Assembly: GCA_029449245.1 (NCBI GenBank)
Contig: JANATF010000002.1
Coordinates: forward strand, 3,596,001 to 3,660,000
DNA length: 64,000 bases
Direction: 5' to 3'
Origin: Mortierella alpina
Lineage: Eukaryota; Mortierellomycota; Mortierellomycetes; Mortierellales; Mortierellaceae
Positions 24,369-35,159 of the stretch are shown here, piece by piece (position 1 is the stretch's first letter; each line of letters starts with the position of its first letter). The notes under the pieces are model-generated. The model saw nothing but the letters and a program-made list of their open reading frames with translations. It had not been told where the DNA came from and searched no databases. The position numbers and the translations under genes were made by a program.

Positions 24369-25493
24369 ATGACCACAGTGCCCGCACAAAGCCAGCTGCT
24401 CTTGACGGACGAGCTGCGTCAAAAGACAAAGGGACTCCATGCAAAGACCGACAGACTTGTGCAGCTTGGCTTGTTCGCTATCCTCGACTACCAGGCAAGT
24501 GTGCTTTTTTGTGCGAGGCGACAGGAAATACTCAGCCCAGCGCACAAAGCAAGCGCCATAATAACCATTGTCCTTTATTTCACTCTCTTTCTCTCTCTCA
24601 TTTTCGACGCTACATAGATCTATCGTCAGATCATCCTCGGCTTCTACTACGTGTTCTCGACCTTTGAGGAGGAGTACGAGAGGCATTTAAAAGACTCCAA
24701 TGTTCACCCATGGCTCAAGCACACTTACTCACCCGAACTGAAGAGATCCGAGGCATTCGAGGCTGACCTGGCCTACTACTATGGACCAGATTTCAAGCAG
24801 CACATCCGCCCTTCCAAGCAGGTCCAAGAATACATCGTAAGGAAAAGAAGAGCGGATAAAAAATAATCCAGACTTTGGGATACCACGAACAAGCAAGAAA
24901 AAAAACGCAACATCTAAAGGGAAGCATTTTTTTACCACCTTGGGACATTTCGTGAAATTGAATAGGACCATATCCGCGACATCTCAAGACGCCATCCTGA
25001 AAGATTGATCGCCTACCCAGCAACACTCTACCTCGGCCTGTTCTTTGGCGGCCAGATCACTCGATCCAAGATAGTCCGGGCCACCAACTTTTTCCCCTCC
25101 CCACCAGAGAAGCAGCTCGGTGGAGAGCACGATAACGGCATCGCCATCTTTACGTTCCGAGAACAATCAAATGAGGAGGGCACAGCAGGCAACGGACCCA
25201 AGAAATTGGACCCCAACAAGGTCAAGACCGACCTCAAGGCTCGCCTCAATTCTATTCCGGGAACCAATGACGATTCAGAGACCGCCCAAGCGGCACGGCA
25301 TGCGATCGGGGAGGAGGCGAGAGAGATCTTTGCCCGGAATATGGATCTGATGACCAGCACACAGGGCATAGCCAGAGTATGGATCCGATGGTTCACGTTT
25401 GGAATCATCTATTTCTTTGCGGGTCTTGCCGCCTTTGTGGCCTTTTACCAAATCTTCACCATGGAGCCAGCGAAAGGATCAGTGTCTTTTTAG
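24369..25493 (+). CDS. HMX1: Heme oxygenase with C-terminal membrane anchor
   Basis: Degrades heme to biliverdin, Fe2+ and CO; expected on the ER or nuclear envelope with the catalytic domain in the cytosol. Three exons, 24369-24494, 24618-24836 and 24966-25493, give 290 residues. The proximal heme ligand is His24 in TKGLHAKTD. Family blocks GFYYVFSTFEEEYERH, LAYYYGPDF and LIAYPATLYLG align with human HO-1 as I recall it. In the distal helix the mammalian GDLSGGQ reads GLFFGGQ, so the oxygen-activating Asp140 is Leu. A hydrophobic segment near the C-terminus (WFTFGIIYFFAGLAAFVAF) is a tail anchor. Intron 1 uses a GC donor (CAG/GCAAGT ... ATAG). The symbol follows the yeast orthologue. Confidence 0.92.
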
Positions 25494-25609
25494 AACAGGA
25501 AACAAACAATAACAACCATTGCTCTTCACATCTTCAAACAAACTTGGCCAAGGCCCATTACTTTCGCTGTATTATTGTTTTTTTTTTTGCTCTCGGTGTT
25601 GACCTACAG

Positions 25610-28383
25610 CTATAGCACAGCACGAGGAACTGGAATGGTGACGAGAAGAGCGTCCCGGACAGCGTTAATCTGGTCCTCGGTCATGTCTAGCTCATTTATC
25701 AAGAAGTCGTTGATCGTTCCGTACTTGGCATGGAACCGCTCCAAAAAGCGGAACATGTACTCCTCACTGTGAATTGATGAGATGAAGAAGGATAGATACG
25801 TCCATTGATGAGTCCAGAGGAATACAGAGCACAGGCAGTGGAAAATCAACACCTAAAGAAAACGACGGAGGAGTTGCCATTGAAAGCGAAACTTACTTGG
25901 TTGAGAGAACGCCACGGACCTTCTCATCGGAAGAACCTTCTCCGATGGTGGCCTTCAAAAAGTTGACATCCTCCTCTTTAACTAGATACAAGATCCAATA
26001 CGTGTTAGACGGCAACGCGCAGGTGGGAATAAAAGCCTCTCTTCACAACTATCATCAGGCAGAAAAAAAAATCGTTCACATACTGGCCATGCAACGGCTG
26101 GTGAGCTCGTACTCCCACGCGATCTGCTCCTCGTCCACACCGCAAATCATCTGCAGCAGAGCACAGACCACTCCTGTCCTGTCCTTTCCGGCGGTGCAGT
26201 GGACAATAAACGGCGTCCGCTTCTTTACAATGTGATCCAGAATAGGCGGCAAAAATTGGCGGATATTGGGCATCATCGACATGTATGCTTCCGAAAAGCC
26301 CTCCGTGCCTCCGAGATACATGGTAAAGCGGACAGCAATTTGTGCCGGGGAGTAGTCGATCTCTGAAAAGACTGGGATGTGATGGCGCCTGATATTCTCG
26401 GATTCGCTACAAATAGAAAAATAGAAAAGAACGTTGTGAGTTCAATAGACACATTCGCCATGTCGACATTTGTCAGTCATTGGAATTGAGGCCGAGTCTT
26501 ACAAGGTACCACGGCGTTCTGTTTCTGAATTTGAACGCAGGTCAAAGACATCTCTGATATTGAGAGCCTCGAGGACCTTGATGCCCTCAGCCGTAGGTTT
26601 AGAAATGCTATTGTAATGTCCCGAAAAAAGACAAAGGAAGCGTTAGCAAGACGCAACTGGGGTTCGAACACATGGTGCCAAGTCAGAGAAGATCCACTTA
26701 CTCAGCACAGCGGTAAATAATGCCGGGTCGCAGGTAGTTCATGGTACCGTCGGTCGTTGAAGGTATCCAGATATCGCCCACGGTTCTAAAGTTCAGCACG
26801 CCTCCGACAGCATGGACCCAAGCTTTCCAATTGGGCAGGGTGCGACGGGTCCACTCTTCCTTGCGGCCCTTGGACGAAAAATAGTGTGCAATCGTGTGGC
26901 AAATCTCCTTGGTGTGCTGACGATAGTTGTGATCCGCATTGGTGATGATTCGGAGCGCGGTCCTGGCATGCGACAGGTGGCTCTGTAGCGAGCAAATGTC
27001 CTTGACAGGAACGACAACGTCGTCAGAGCCATGGCATAGGAGGATGTTGGTCATGGCTGGGATGTGAGCCACTAGATCATGGAGCACACGGTTAGTTAAA
27101 CCATACCACATCCCTGTTGTACATATGGCACTACAGGCTGTCTCATTCTGGGTACAGCTACTCATGCTTACCAGCAGTCGTGTCAAAATTAAGAAAGTTG
27201 TCAAAGTGCTCCTGAGTAACGCGCAAGGTACGGTCCTTTCCGGCGGATCGGGCTTCCCAGTCAAAATGACCCTGAGCATGACACGTTGTTCACATAGATC
27301 AAAACAAAGTTAGAGGATGAGCTGCACACAGCCTGGACACTCTAGGTAGGGCTGCTTGCTCATACCTGCTTCGCTAACAGAGCCAGGACCTCGGGACCAT
27401 GCTTGCGTTTGACATCAGACATGTTGAATCGCGAGCTGACACTGATTATGTAGGGGATGAGAGGAACGTGGTTCGAGGTGGCAGCATAGTTCAAACATGA
27501 GATGGCACCTAGTGGGTTGATCATGATCGACCCGCACAGGGAGATAAAAAATAGCCGACGAGGGATATATCAGTTACCGGGAACAGACACTGTTCACAAA
27601 TACTGAATGCTTCGTCCTTGAGGTACTTACCTCGAGAATGTCCTATCAGCGCATATATGTAGTAGCCTTCCCGCTCAAAGTGCTCGATAACAGCGTTGAT
27701 ATCTGCCATGTCCTCGTCCCAGTTAGAGTAGCCCATCTCGCCCTCGCTCTCGCCATTGCCTCTGTTGGTTCAGGCGCCGTCGACATAAGCGTGTTGATAT
27801 TTGGGCGAGGCAATGGTCAGATGCAGGGGTAAGAGTGGATTTTTGGCAAGATCAGGCAAGGGTGAACTCTGTTAGCATATCCTCGCAGTGAAAGGGGGCC
27901 TTCGCCAACGCGCCGCAACTGAATGCCAACCCACTGTACCTGAAGTCGAATCGGAAGGTGTCCATGTACTGGGCAAGCATGTTGGCAAGTGCAGGCTGGA
28001 AAAGATAGTTCTTGTGGCCTGTTCAACGAAGTAGTCCGTGGGCAACGCAATATCCAGGGCACGGCGGGCAAGGAAATGAGAGCAAATAAATAAAAATATC
28101 AGACTGAGTTCATCGGGCAGCACTCTGCCGTGCCGAGCGGGCATGCATGCTCCAAGTTGTATTGTGGATGGTCGGGGAAACAGAGGAGGCAGGGTGATCC
28201 GAGCTTACCGAGAATGCCATGGCAGATAATGCCCAGTCTGCGGTTGCTATGGCCGTGCGCGGTTGACTGGAGGATGCCGGCCAGGTCGATGGAGGTGTTG
28301 GGGACGCGAACCTTGACCGGGCTCTGCGAGCCGACGGTTGCGGGATGCGGGGTGGTGCTGGCGTCGCTGTCGTGTGAGGCCAT
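25610..28383 (-). CDS. Alpha/beta-hydrolase fused to a tyrosine phosphatase (Y_phosphatase3 type)
   Basis: Ten exons join in frame to 555 residues: 28383-28209, 28018-27940, 27761-27631, 27508-27366, 27271-27172, 27071-26702, 26607-26503, 26406-26084, 25981-25897 and 25766-25610. The N-terminal half (~1-265) is a serine-hydrolase/peptidase S9-like alpha/beta fold: LGIICHGILG, nucleophile elbow G-H-S127-R-G spanning an intron, acid residue in HGSDDVVVPV, catalytic His in NADHNYRQH. The C-terminal half (~300-555) is a PTP: LNFRTVGDIW, LRPGIIYRCA, FDLRSNSETE and the signature HCTAGKDRTG (Cys438, Arg444), with Asp/His-rich sequence upstream. All catalytic residues of both enzymes are present. The substrate is unknown. 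The exon joining the two domains (27071-26702) contains both the end of the hydrolase and the start of the phosphatase, so the fusion is not an artefact of exon choice. Confidence 0.87.
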
Positions 28384-29630
28384 TGCTGAAAGTATGCTCT
28401 TGGGTCGAGAAAGGGCTGGAGAATGCGTCGCGAGTACAACGACGACAGTAGCAGGCAAACGCGTGTAGGCCGGGAACGAGACGAAGAAAAGGAATGCTCA
28501 GGGGATGCGGAGATGACAGGGGATGCGAGCAAGACGAGAATCAGGAAGGCTGAACAGTGGGTCCGCAAGAAAGTGTCGCCGTCCCCTGCTGGATCGATCA
28601 CCCGTCCCTATGCGACCCAAAGAAATGCAGTCACTCCGTGATCGCTTCGGGCAAGAAAAAGCCCATCGGCAGTTTGCTGTCTGCTGCCACTGTCATCGCT
28701 CGCGTGAACCGAGTAGTCGCCAAGGTCGTGCGGTAGACGCAGGTCTAGGCGTGCTGTTTTTCACCTAGCAAGCGGGCCTTTCGATTTTCGGCTGTCAAAG
28801 TCTCGGACTTGCGGGTTGAGGCTCTTTCACCTCCTGCACCTCACACTTTCAGCTTTCAGACCAAAGTGAAGCTACTAGTACAGACCATGGCACTCACTTG
28901 CCACCAGTGCTGCTCTCCTGCTTGAGAGTATCGCCTCAGCATACTCCAGACACTAGTGCTATATCTCATGAAGAGCAGCAGCTCAAATCGTTCCTGGCCC
29001 TGTGTCGCAATGCACGCTTGGAAATGTAGTACCGTGTCCCTCGGAAAATAAACGTTGATCTTGCAGCGCATCTAATTTGCGCACGACATATATAATTGAT
29101 GAGGTGGTATGCATAGAAGACTACGACGATGCATGACAAATGGAACATGTAACGAGGTAGGGTTGCGGTTGTGGATCTAAAAGTAGCAGGACAGTACAAT
29201 ACTTCGAGGAGGGCGGAGCAGATGGATCAGAGCACTGAGCGTTTGCTCGCATTGAAACTCCTCGGCGGTGTCACGAAGACGGGGGGCTGCTCAGACCCTT
29301 CCAAAGAGAAGGTCGGACAAACAAGACAAACATGACAAGCAGAAGAAGTTGAATTTCCAAAAGTCCAAAACGCCGTTTTCTGTTGCGCCCGGCTTATCTA
29401 GAATGAAAAGCGACCTAACACGCCGGGCCGACCGACCGCGCCCGAATCATGCAAGAGGAGGCTATGCGGTGCGACAAAGACGTTGAGCAGACAACAGAAC
29501 CTATATAAACCCGCCTGTCCGAACCACACTTCACCTCAACTCCTCTGACACACTGTTTCCACTTACCACCAGACCACCAAACAACCAGCACTCTCCTTCG
29601 TTTCAAATTACCATCTCCACTTCTAACAAG
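28384..29630. other. 1.25 kb divergent spacer
   Basis: Lies between the hydrolase-phosphatase gene and the calmodulin-like gene. Contains the latter's TATA box at 29502. I found no conserved ORF; short ORFs around 28420-28770 are Arg/Ser-rich and look non-coding. Confidence 0.5.
29502..29509 (+). promoter_or_regulatory. TATA box of the calmodulin-like gene
   Basis: TATATAAA about 120 nt before the start codon at 29631, followed by a CA/CT-rich leader. Confidence 0.65.
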
Positions 29631-30214
29631 ATGCAGCAGACTCAATTCACTGAATCACAAATTGTGAACATCAAGCAGCAGTTCAACTCTATCGACAAGA
29701 ACCTTGATGGCTACATCACCGAGAAAGAGTTCCTCGAGGCCCTCAAGAACGCCAACCGCAGGCCTGACGAGTACGATTCTCAAGGTTTCTTTTCGCGGGC
29801 AGACAAGAACCGCGATGGCAAAATCACCTTCAATGAGTTTCTCGATGCCTGCCACGAGCTCGGACTTGGCAAGGCCGCACCGGCCACAGGTCAGCCCGCC
29901 AAGAAGTCTCCGCAGGAAATCGATAACATCTTCAACCAGTTCGACCTAGACGGCAACGGTTTCATCTCTGCCAAAGAGCTAGGCCAAGTCCTAGCCAAAC
30001 AAGGCGAGCAACTGACCAAGGACGAGCTCAAAGAAATGATCCGCGCAGCAGACCTGAATGGGTAAGTGAGAAGCAAAAGTCCTCTTGGGCGTAATCGTTA
30101 TTGATGTAAAACCGCTATTAAATCTCCACGCTTCCACGCTGACTCGTGCCTCCTCTCTTCAACCCTCCCAGTGATAACCAAATTGACCGTGAAGAATTCG
30201 CAAGAATGATCTGA
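29631..30214 (+). CDS. Calmodulin-like protein with four EF-hands
   Basis: 157 residues from two exons, 29631-30061 and 30172-30214; the intron splits the fourth EF-hand. Calcium-binding loops are DKNLDGYITEKE, DKNRDGKITFNE, DLDGNGFISAKE and DLNGDNQIDREE. The first three have canonical ligands and the central Gly; in loop 4 the usual Gly at position 6 is Asn, although the ligand positions remain acidic or polar. The linker between pairs (GLGKAAPATGQPAKKSPQ) is longer and more Pro/Ala-rich than in true calmodulin (149 residues), and the N-terminus is MQQTQFTES. It is therefore a divergent calmodulin-like sensor or a light-chain-like protein rather than orthologous calmodulin. A strong TATA box suggests high or regulated expression. 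Confidence 0.88.
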
Positions 30215-30299
30215 TACGCAAGCCATGGCGACGATCAGAGCCACCACGAAACCCATATACCCCATAATAGCACTCACGTACCTTTTTTCTCTTCAAGTC

Positions 30300-30305
30300 A
30301 ATAAA
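30300..30305 (+). promoter_or_regulatory. Poly(A) signal AATAAA after the calmodulin-like gene
   Basis: AATAAA 86 nt after the stop codon on the sense strand. Confidence 0.45.
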
Positions 30306-30502
30306 AAAAGAGGCACACCTCCTCTTTTTCAAAATCGATACTTGCACACTCAATAGTCCAACGATCGCCCTTGTAGCATCTAACGAAAGGAAAACAAGAA
30401 AACTGATTGATCGGTCATCCTGCGGTTGTTGAAGCGAGTGTCTAAAAGAACAAAAGAAAGCGCTCCCGTTTGACAAAATTGCAAAAAAGGCAAAAATGCA
30501 AT

Positions 30503-30575
30503 CGCCCACGCTAGGACTCGAACCTAGAACTTTCACCTTAGGAGGGAGATGGAATATCCATTTTCCCACGAGGGC
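30503..30575 (-). tRNA. tRNA-Arg (anticodon CCT)
   Basis: The 73-nt minus-strand cloverleaf reads: acceptor GCCCTCG/CGTGGGC with discriminator G, D stem GGAA/TTCC, anticodon stem TCTCC/GGTGA with loop CTCCTAA (anticodon CCT, reading AGG), 5-nt variable loop, T stem CTAGG/CCTAG with loop TTCGAGT. The B box GGTTCGAGTCC is intact, and a T5 run lies just downstream on the transcribed strand (A5 at 30492-30496 on plus). No intron. Two U-U mismatches occur, one in the acceptor stem (5:68) and one in the anticodon stem (29:41). Confidence 0.85.
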
Positions 30576-31554
30576 TGCGTTCTTTCATTTTGAAGTTTTT
30601 CAATACAACGCCTTTTGTACGTACCTTTGACTTATAAATCACATGGTAAATAATCCTTATGCAGCTCATAGTTTTGGGCGACTTAAGGGAACCTGCGTTT
30701 TTCGCGTCGCGTATATGCAGCCAGCTGAAATGGCCATGAGATGCATACGCGACACAAAACTTACTCTTAGTAGTTCCTGGCCAGCCCGTTCTAGTCAAGC
30801 ATAAGACAGGATGAGGCTACACGCATATCGTTACACCCTTACAGTATCAAGATATTACGCCTCGTCGGTTGGTGAGCGCTTATCATACATGGCATTCGCC
30901 TTACCTTTGTCTTGCACCGAAGCAAAGCTTCTGGAGGGGGGTCCTGCTCTTTCTCCTGAGTAGGGTGGGGGGCTTGTGCAGAACTTCTGAGGGGCATAGA
31001 GAGCCAAGCCGGCGATAAGTGCCTTGAAGTCATTTGACTGAAGATGATACATGAGAGAGTCAATGTTGGAGCTCAATTCAAAATTCATGTCGGGAATGGG
31101 TACGAGCTTTCGCATTCTGCTTTGTCATTTGCTCTTCACATTGTCTGGAGTCTTTGCTCAACTCCCGGCAGGCTAAGGTGGACAGCTTTCCAAGGTCAAC
31201 CAAACCACAAAAAAAAAAAAAGCCAAAAGAGCAAAATAGCCGAAGCTTCATGGAGGGTGGACGTTCGTTCTCGCAACTGACGGCATGGAGGAAGTAGTGA
31301 GTGAGCATAAGGTAAAGACCTTGTCTGGACAGAGGGCTTTGAAAGGGAGTTCCGAGCTTTCGGTGCTTACCCTGGCAATCGTTGGAGAGGAGAGGGGAGG
31401 TGTGGAGAGAAAAGACGAAACAGCCAAAAGGCAGTGCCACCGAATATATCAAGTTTTTGACTCGTCTGATGTTAGACTCGCCCATACTTCCCGCTTCTCT
31501 GCAAAGTGTGTGCATCTGTGCCGCTGTTGGCAAAGCTTTATATACAACAACCAT
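30576..31554. other. Spacer downstream of MCM10
   Basis: Between the tRNA and the MCM10 stop. A minus-strand ORF at 30855-31115 (MRKLVPIPDMNFELSSN...) has ordinary-looking composition (SNIDSLMYHLQSNDFKALIA) but no family that I recognise; it may be chance or an exon of an unseen transcript. Confidence 0.4.
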
Positions 31555-34500
31555 CTACTCTGAATCAGAGAGGTCAACAAACTTTTGCTTTTTGTCCACA
31601 TGGATTGCCGGACTCGGGTCTGCTGAGGCCGAGGGTGTGGCGGGTATAGGTGAATGGGGCGAATGGGGTGGATGGGGCAGGGTATCGGGTGTTGAGGGTG
31701 CAAGAGACGATGTTGAAGCACTTGCGGCGGGTGTAGGTGTCTGTTTTGAGAGTTGACGCGTCCTGTTCGCAAGCACATCCTTCGCTGAAGGCGGGCCCTG
31801 CGGTGCATCACTTGCTGGACCAGGCGCTGGTGGTTGGACAGCTGCGACCGCCCGCGACGCGGCCGAGCTCAAGGCCGCTCTCTCCTGCAGATTCTTGGCG
31901 CGCTGTTGTCTCAGCGACAACAGACCCTCGTCGCTATCCCCACCCGAGTCGTCACTGCTTCCCATAATGTCCACCCACTTTGAGCCGCCGGGTGCGCCAG
32001 AGACGCTCTTGAGGGTGTTGCGCACCTTGCCTCCAAAAAAAACATCTCCGTTGACTTGTCTGCCGTTGTTTGCGTTGACCGTGGTCTTGTTCGTCGTTCG
32101 TGGCTGTGCAATGACTCTGGTCGTACCCTTGACGTCGATTGTACGCCTGCGGCCAGATGCCAACATGTCGGACAAGGGACTGATAGGCCCAGGCGGGGAT
32201 TTGACACGCTCCGCCAGGAGTCGGATGGATCGTTCGCGCGCCTCTGGATCGTCGTTCATCCTCTTTGGACTCCCATGCACAAACTGTCCTGTAACTGGGT
32301 CGTAGCCCATTCTCCTGATCATCTCAGAGGGGAAGAGCTCTGAACTCTTGGTGGGTGTTTCTATGTCATAAGCAACGAAATAAAAGTTAGCTATGATGGA
32401 GGGACTTTTGCTCCTGTAATAAACTCTCGAGACTTACTGGGCGAGGTGATATCCTTGGCCCAGGTCACATCCTTGCTCGCCTTGGCCTGTCGAAGATACT
32501 GTCCACCAGGGTTGTTTTGGTTCATCAAAAAGGAGGAGAGATCGTCGTCTGGTTGATCCGTGCGAGAGCCTTTGGTGCCTTTGGCATCCATCATTGCAGA
32601 ACTGACAACACCTCCATTCTCAAAAAGATACGTCGTCTCCTTAGCCGTGTCTCCCATCAAGCGACGCGCTGCAGACTGCGGGTTGGACGAGTTATTGCCG
32701 CCTCTAGCATATCGCGGTACAAGCCCTGCCCGTGGTTGCGACTGAGGCTTCTCCATGTCGTAAATCGAACTTGTGCCGACAAGAAGGCTCCCCCGTTGAT
32801 TGCGTTGCTTATTGGAGACCAGCATGATATGATAGGTGCAGTATGCAGATCCTCGCCTGTCCATGATCTTGCCACAATCCTGGCCGTTTTTCTTTACAGC
32901 CTCGCACAGCCCAAAATCGCGAGCAACTCCAATGATGAGCATACAGTCCGGATGTACAACCTCAACGCCGACAGTTCCTGAGCGCTATGGATGACAGGGA
33001 ATAAACCACATTAGTTTCTGTTCTTCCTGCTTAAACCGCACCTCAGATGTCAAATATCCACAGCTAAATGTGTACCTCCGCCTGATTCAAGACTTTGGGC
33101 TCCAAAAGTACAACTAAATCCCCCACGCGAAGCTTGCCGTGGTACTCATCCATGACCTTTCGGAACATAAACACGTTGATGGCGCTTTTCCTGAGATCAC
33201 ACAGCTGGAAGAGACAATATTTATCCTTTTTCGCTGTCGTTCGTTGTTTTGAGATCGCACCTACAACTCCAGCAATGATCCAGTTCCTGGATGACGCCAC
33301 CGCTCCCTTGACATCCTTGGCAGCGGGCTGTCCTTTGCCTAGCCTTCCCCTAGACGATGGATCTGACAAGACGCCGGTCATGGGACGCTGAGCCGTGTTC
33401 TCACGTATACTGTCGCCATCTGCAATTGGTATGAGTCGCAAGTCGTGTGTCATGTTGGCCAAGGCTTCACAGGGTAAGGCACGGTCCCTATTCAAACAAT
33501 GGATCAAAAGAAAAAAGGTCATTGGTTAGATCCACATGTAGAACTGCACACCGTGAATAGACTATGCAGGCACCAAAATCCTGTCGGCTGTATGCCTCGT
33601 ACAGGGTCATGTAGTGTACCTTATCCGAAGACCTGAGAGCGGGTCAAAATCTGGAGTGTGGCCGATGGCGGTGATCTCGTGGGTGGAGAGGGTTCGTTTG
33701 CCAGAGGTAATGCTGTAGAATGTCGACCTGGGGCGTGCTTGTGAGGCTAAGGTAGCCTCAAGATCTTCTCTCTGAGCAATAACCGTATCAGTTAACGTCA
33801 AGTGCGCCTTTGATTCTGTTACAGCCTTTTCTGCTGCTTGGGTATCCTTTGCCGGCCCTACTTCTGGTCGTGAAACTTTCGTGATTTCCGCAATGGCTGA
33901 TGCTTCAGTGTCTTCTTTCGTTGGCTGTTCAGGTGATAGGCGAGCCAACTCGTCCATGTCCGCGTCCAAAATAGAGTCAAAAAAGTCGTCGTCGAGGTCG
34001 TCTTCCATGAGGTTATCGAGTTCATCATCAAGCTCATCTTTAAAAGACCGGGTATCGACATCCAGTGCTTCTATGCCGGTTCTAGTGTCCTTGCTCAGTT
34101 CTGGTGTAGTGATGCGAGCCTCGGGCAGAGCACGCGGTTGCTGCACTGGTGCTCTTGTTGGAGTCATCGATCCCTGTTGCGTGCGAAAGATTGGTGCAGC
34201 TGGTCGTCGAGGCAGGGGCGAAGGGCTGTGGTGCCGCTTCCTTGACGATGCGCCTGAAGGCGGGGACATGAAGTGGCGTGTGCGAGGTGGTGGAGACGGT
34301 GTCCTGAAACCAGGCGACACAAGTGGTGTACGCTTTGTTGGTGGCGTGACGTCCTCGGTGCGGGCACTCGACGCCATTGCTGGCGGTGTCGTGTTGACTT
34401 CACCCTGGGGTGAACTGAAGGGCATGGTCGCAAGGGTGGTCCTTGTCCGTCTCGGCGTATGGGGTGCAGGCACGCTGCTGCCTTCCGAGGCGCCATCCAG

Positions 34501-34822
34501 AGCACGCGTTTCTACTATGTGAAAGGGATTGTGCATTGTGTCTTCTCTGTCGTTTATGGGCCTGGTCAGCTTCTTGAGCTGCTTGGCGCGGATTCTGGAT
34601 TCAAGACGCGCCTTCATCCGCGTCAGTTCCTCGAGGCGGGCCACTAAGTAAGGAGGAGAGCAGAGGCAATGGGGGCCTTAGTCGGCAGTTGGTGTCGCCG
34701 CAGGTGGACGCATGCAAAGGGGACATCTGACACGTACAGTCTTCACCGTCGTCTGTGGATGAGGAGCCAGGCGGCGAGGCGCTCCTCTTCCTGCTGAAGT
34801 CAGGCTCGCTGTCCCTGTCCAT
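31555..34822 (-). CDS. MCM10: Minichromosome maintenance protein 10 (MCM10)
   Basis: Replication initiation factor that links the CMG helicase to DNA polymerase alpha. Five exons, 34822-34738, 34643-33620, 33487-33076, 32984-32438 and 32360-31555, give 957 residues. The N-terminal ~360 residues hold a coiled-coil-like start (ARLEELTRMKARLESRIRAK) and a disordered Ser/Pro/Thr region with an acidic stretch DDELDNLMEDDLDDDF. The OB-fold (~425-510) is visible as NWIIAGVVGAISK, KYCLFQLCDLRKSAINVFMF and LRVGDLVVLLEPKVL. The CCCH zinc finger follows at C534, C544, C556 and H559 (DFGLCEAVKKNGQDC, YCTYH). A further conserved piece, MGYDPVTGQFVHGSPKR, comes late. The acidic C-terminus ends KFVDLSDSE. 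The start is the only in-frame ATG upstream of the first donor. Confidence 0.93.
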
Positions 34823-35159
34823 GGGTGTGTGTGTGGGTGCGTGTCTTTTGTCGGCTGCGAGGGGAGGACGGGAAGAAAGGCGCAGAGGAAACGAGGACAA
34901 GGCGGAAGACCAGGAGATGTGGAATTCAGCTGTGTTGTGGGGAGAGTGATGGGTGAGAAAAAGCAGTCGTGGCTCATTATTTTGTTTGATGCCATATGTC
35001 CCACAGGAGTTTTTTCTTTTCTTTTTTTTTGCCTCTTCGTCACATCCACCGGCCAACAGCAGTAGCATAACCCATCTCGACAGCAGGACAAAGGACCGCA
35101 TTCACAAAAGCAAGGGAAGCATCCACCCAACACAGCACCATCAGAGACCACCGAATTCA
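34823..35159. promoter_or_regulatory. Divergent promoter, MCM10 / BMT2
   Basis: 337 bp between divergent starts. Contains a T-rich run at 35010-35027; no TATA box that I would defend. Confidence 0.4.

Noticed and set aside
29631-30214. Annotation as true calmodulin
   Set aside because: Longer linker, divergent ends and a non-canonical fourth loop; calmodulin is nearly invariant.
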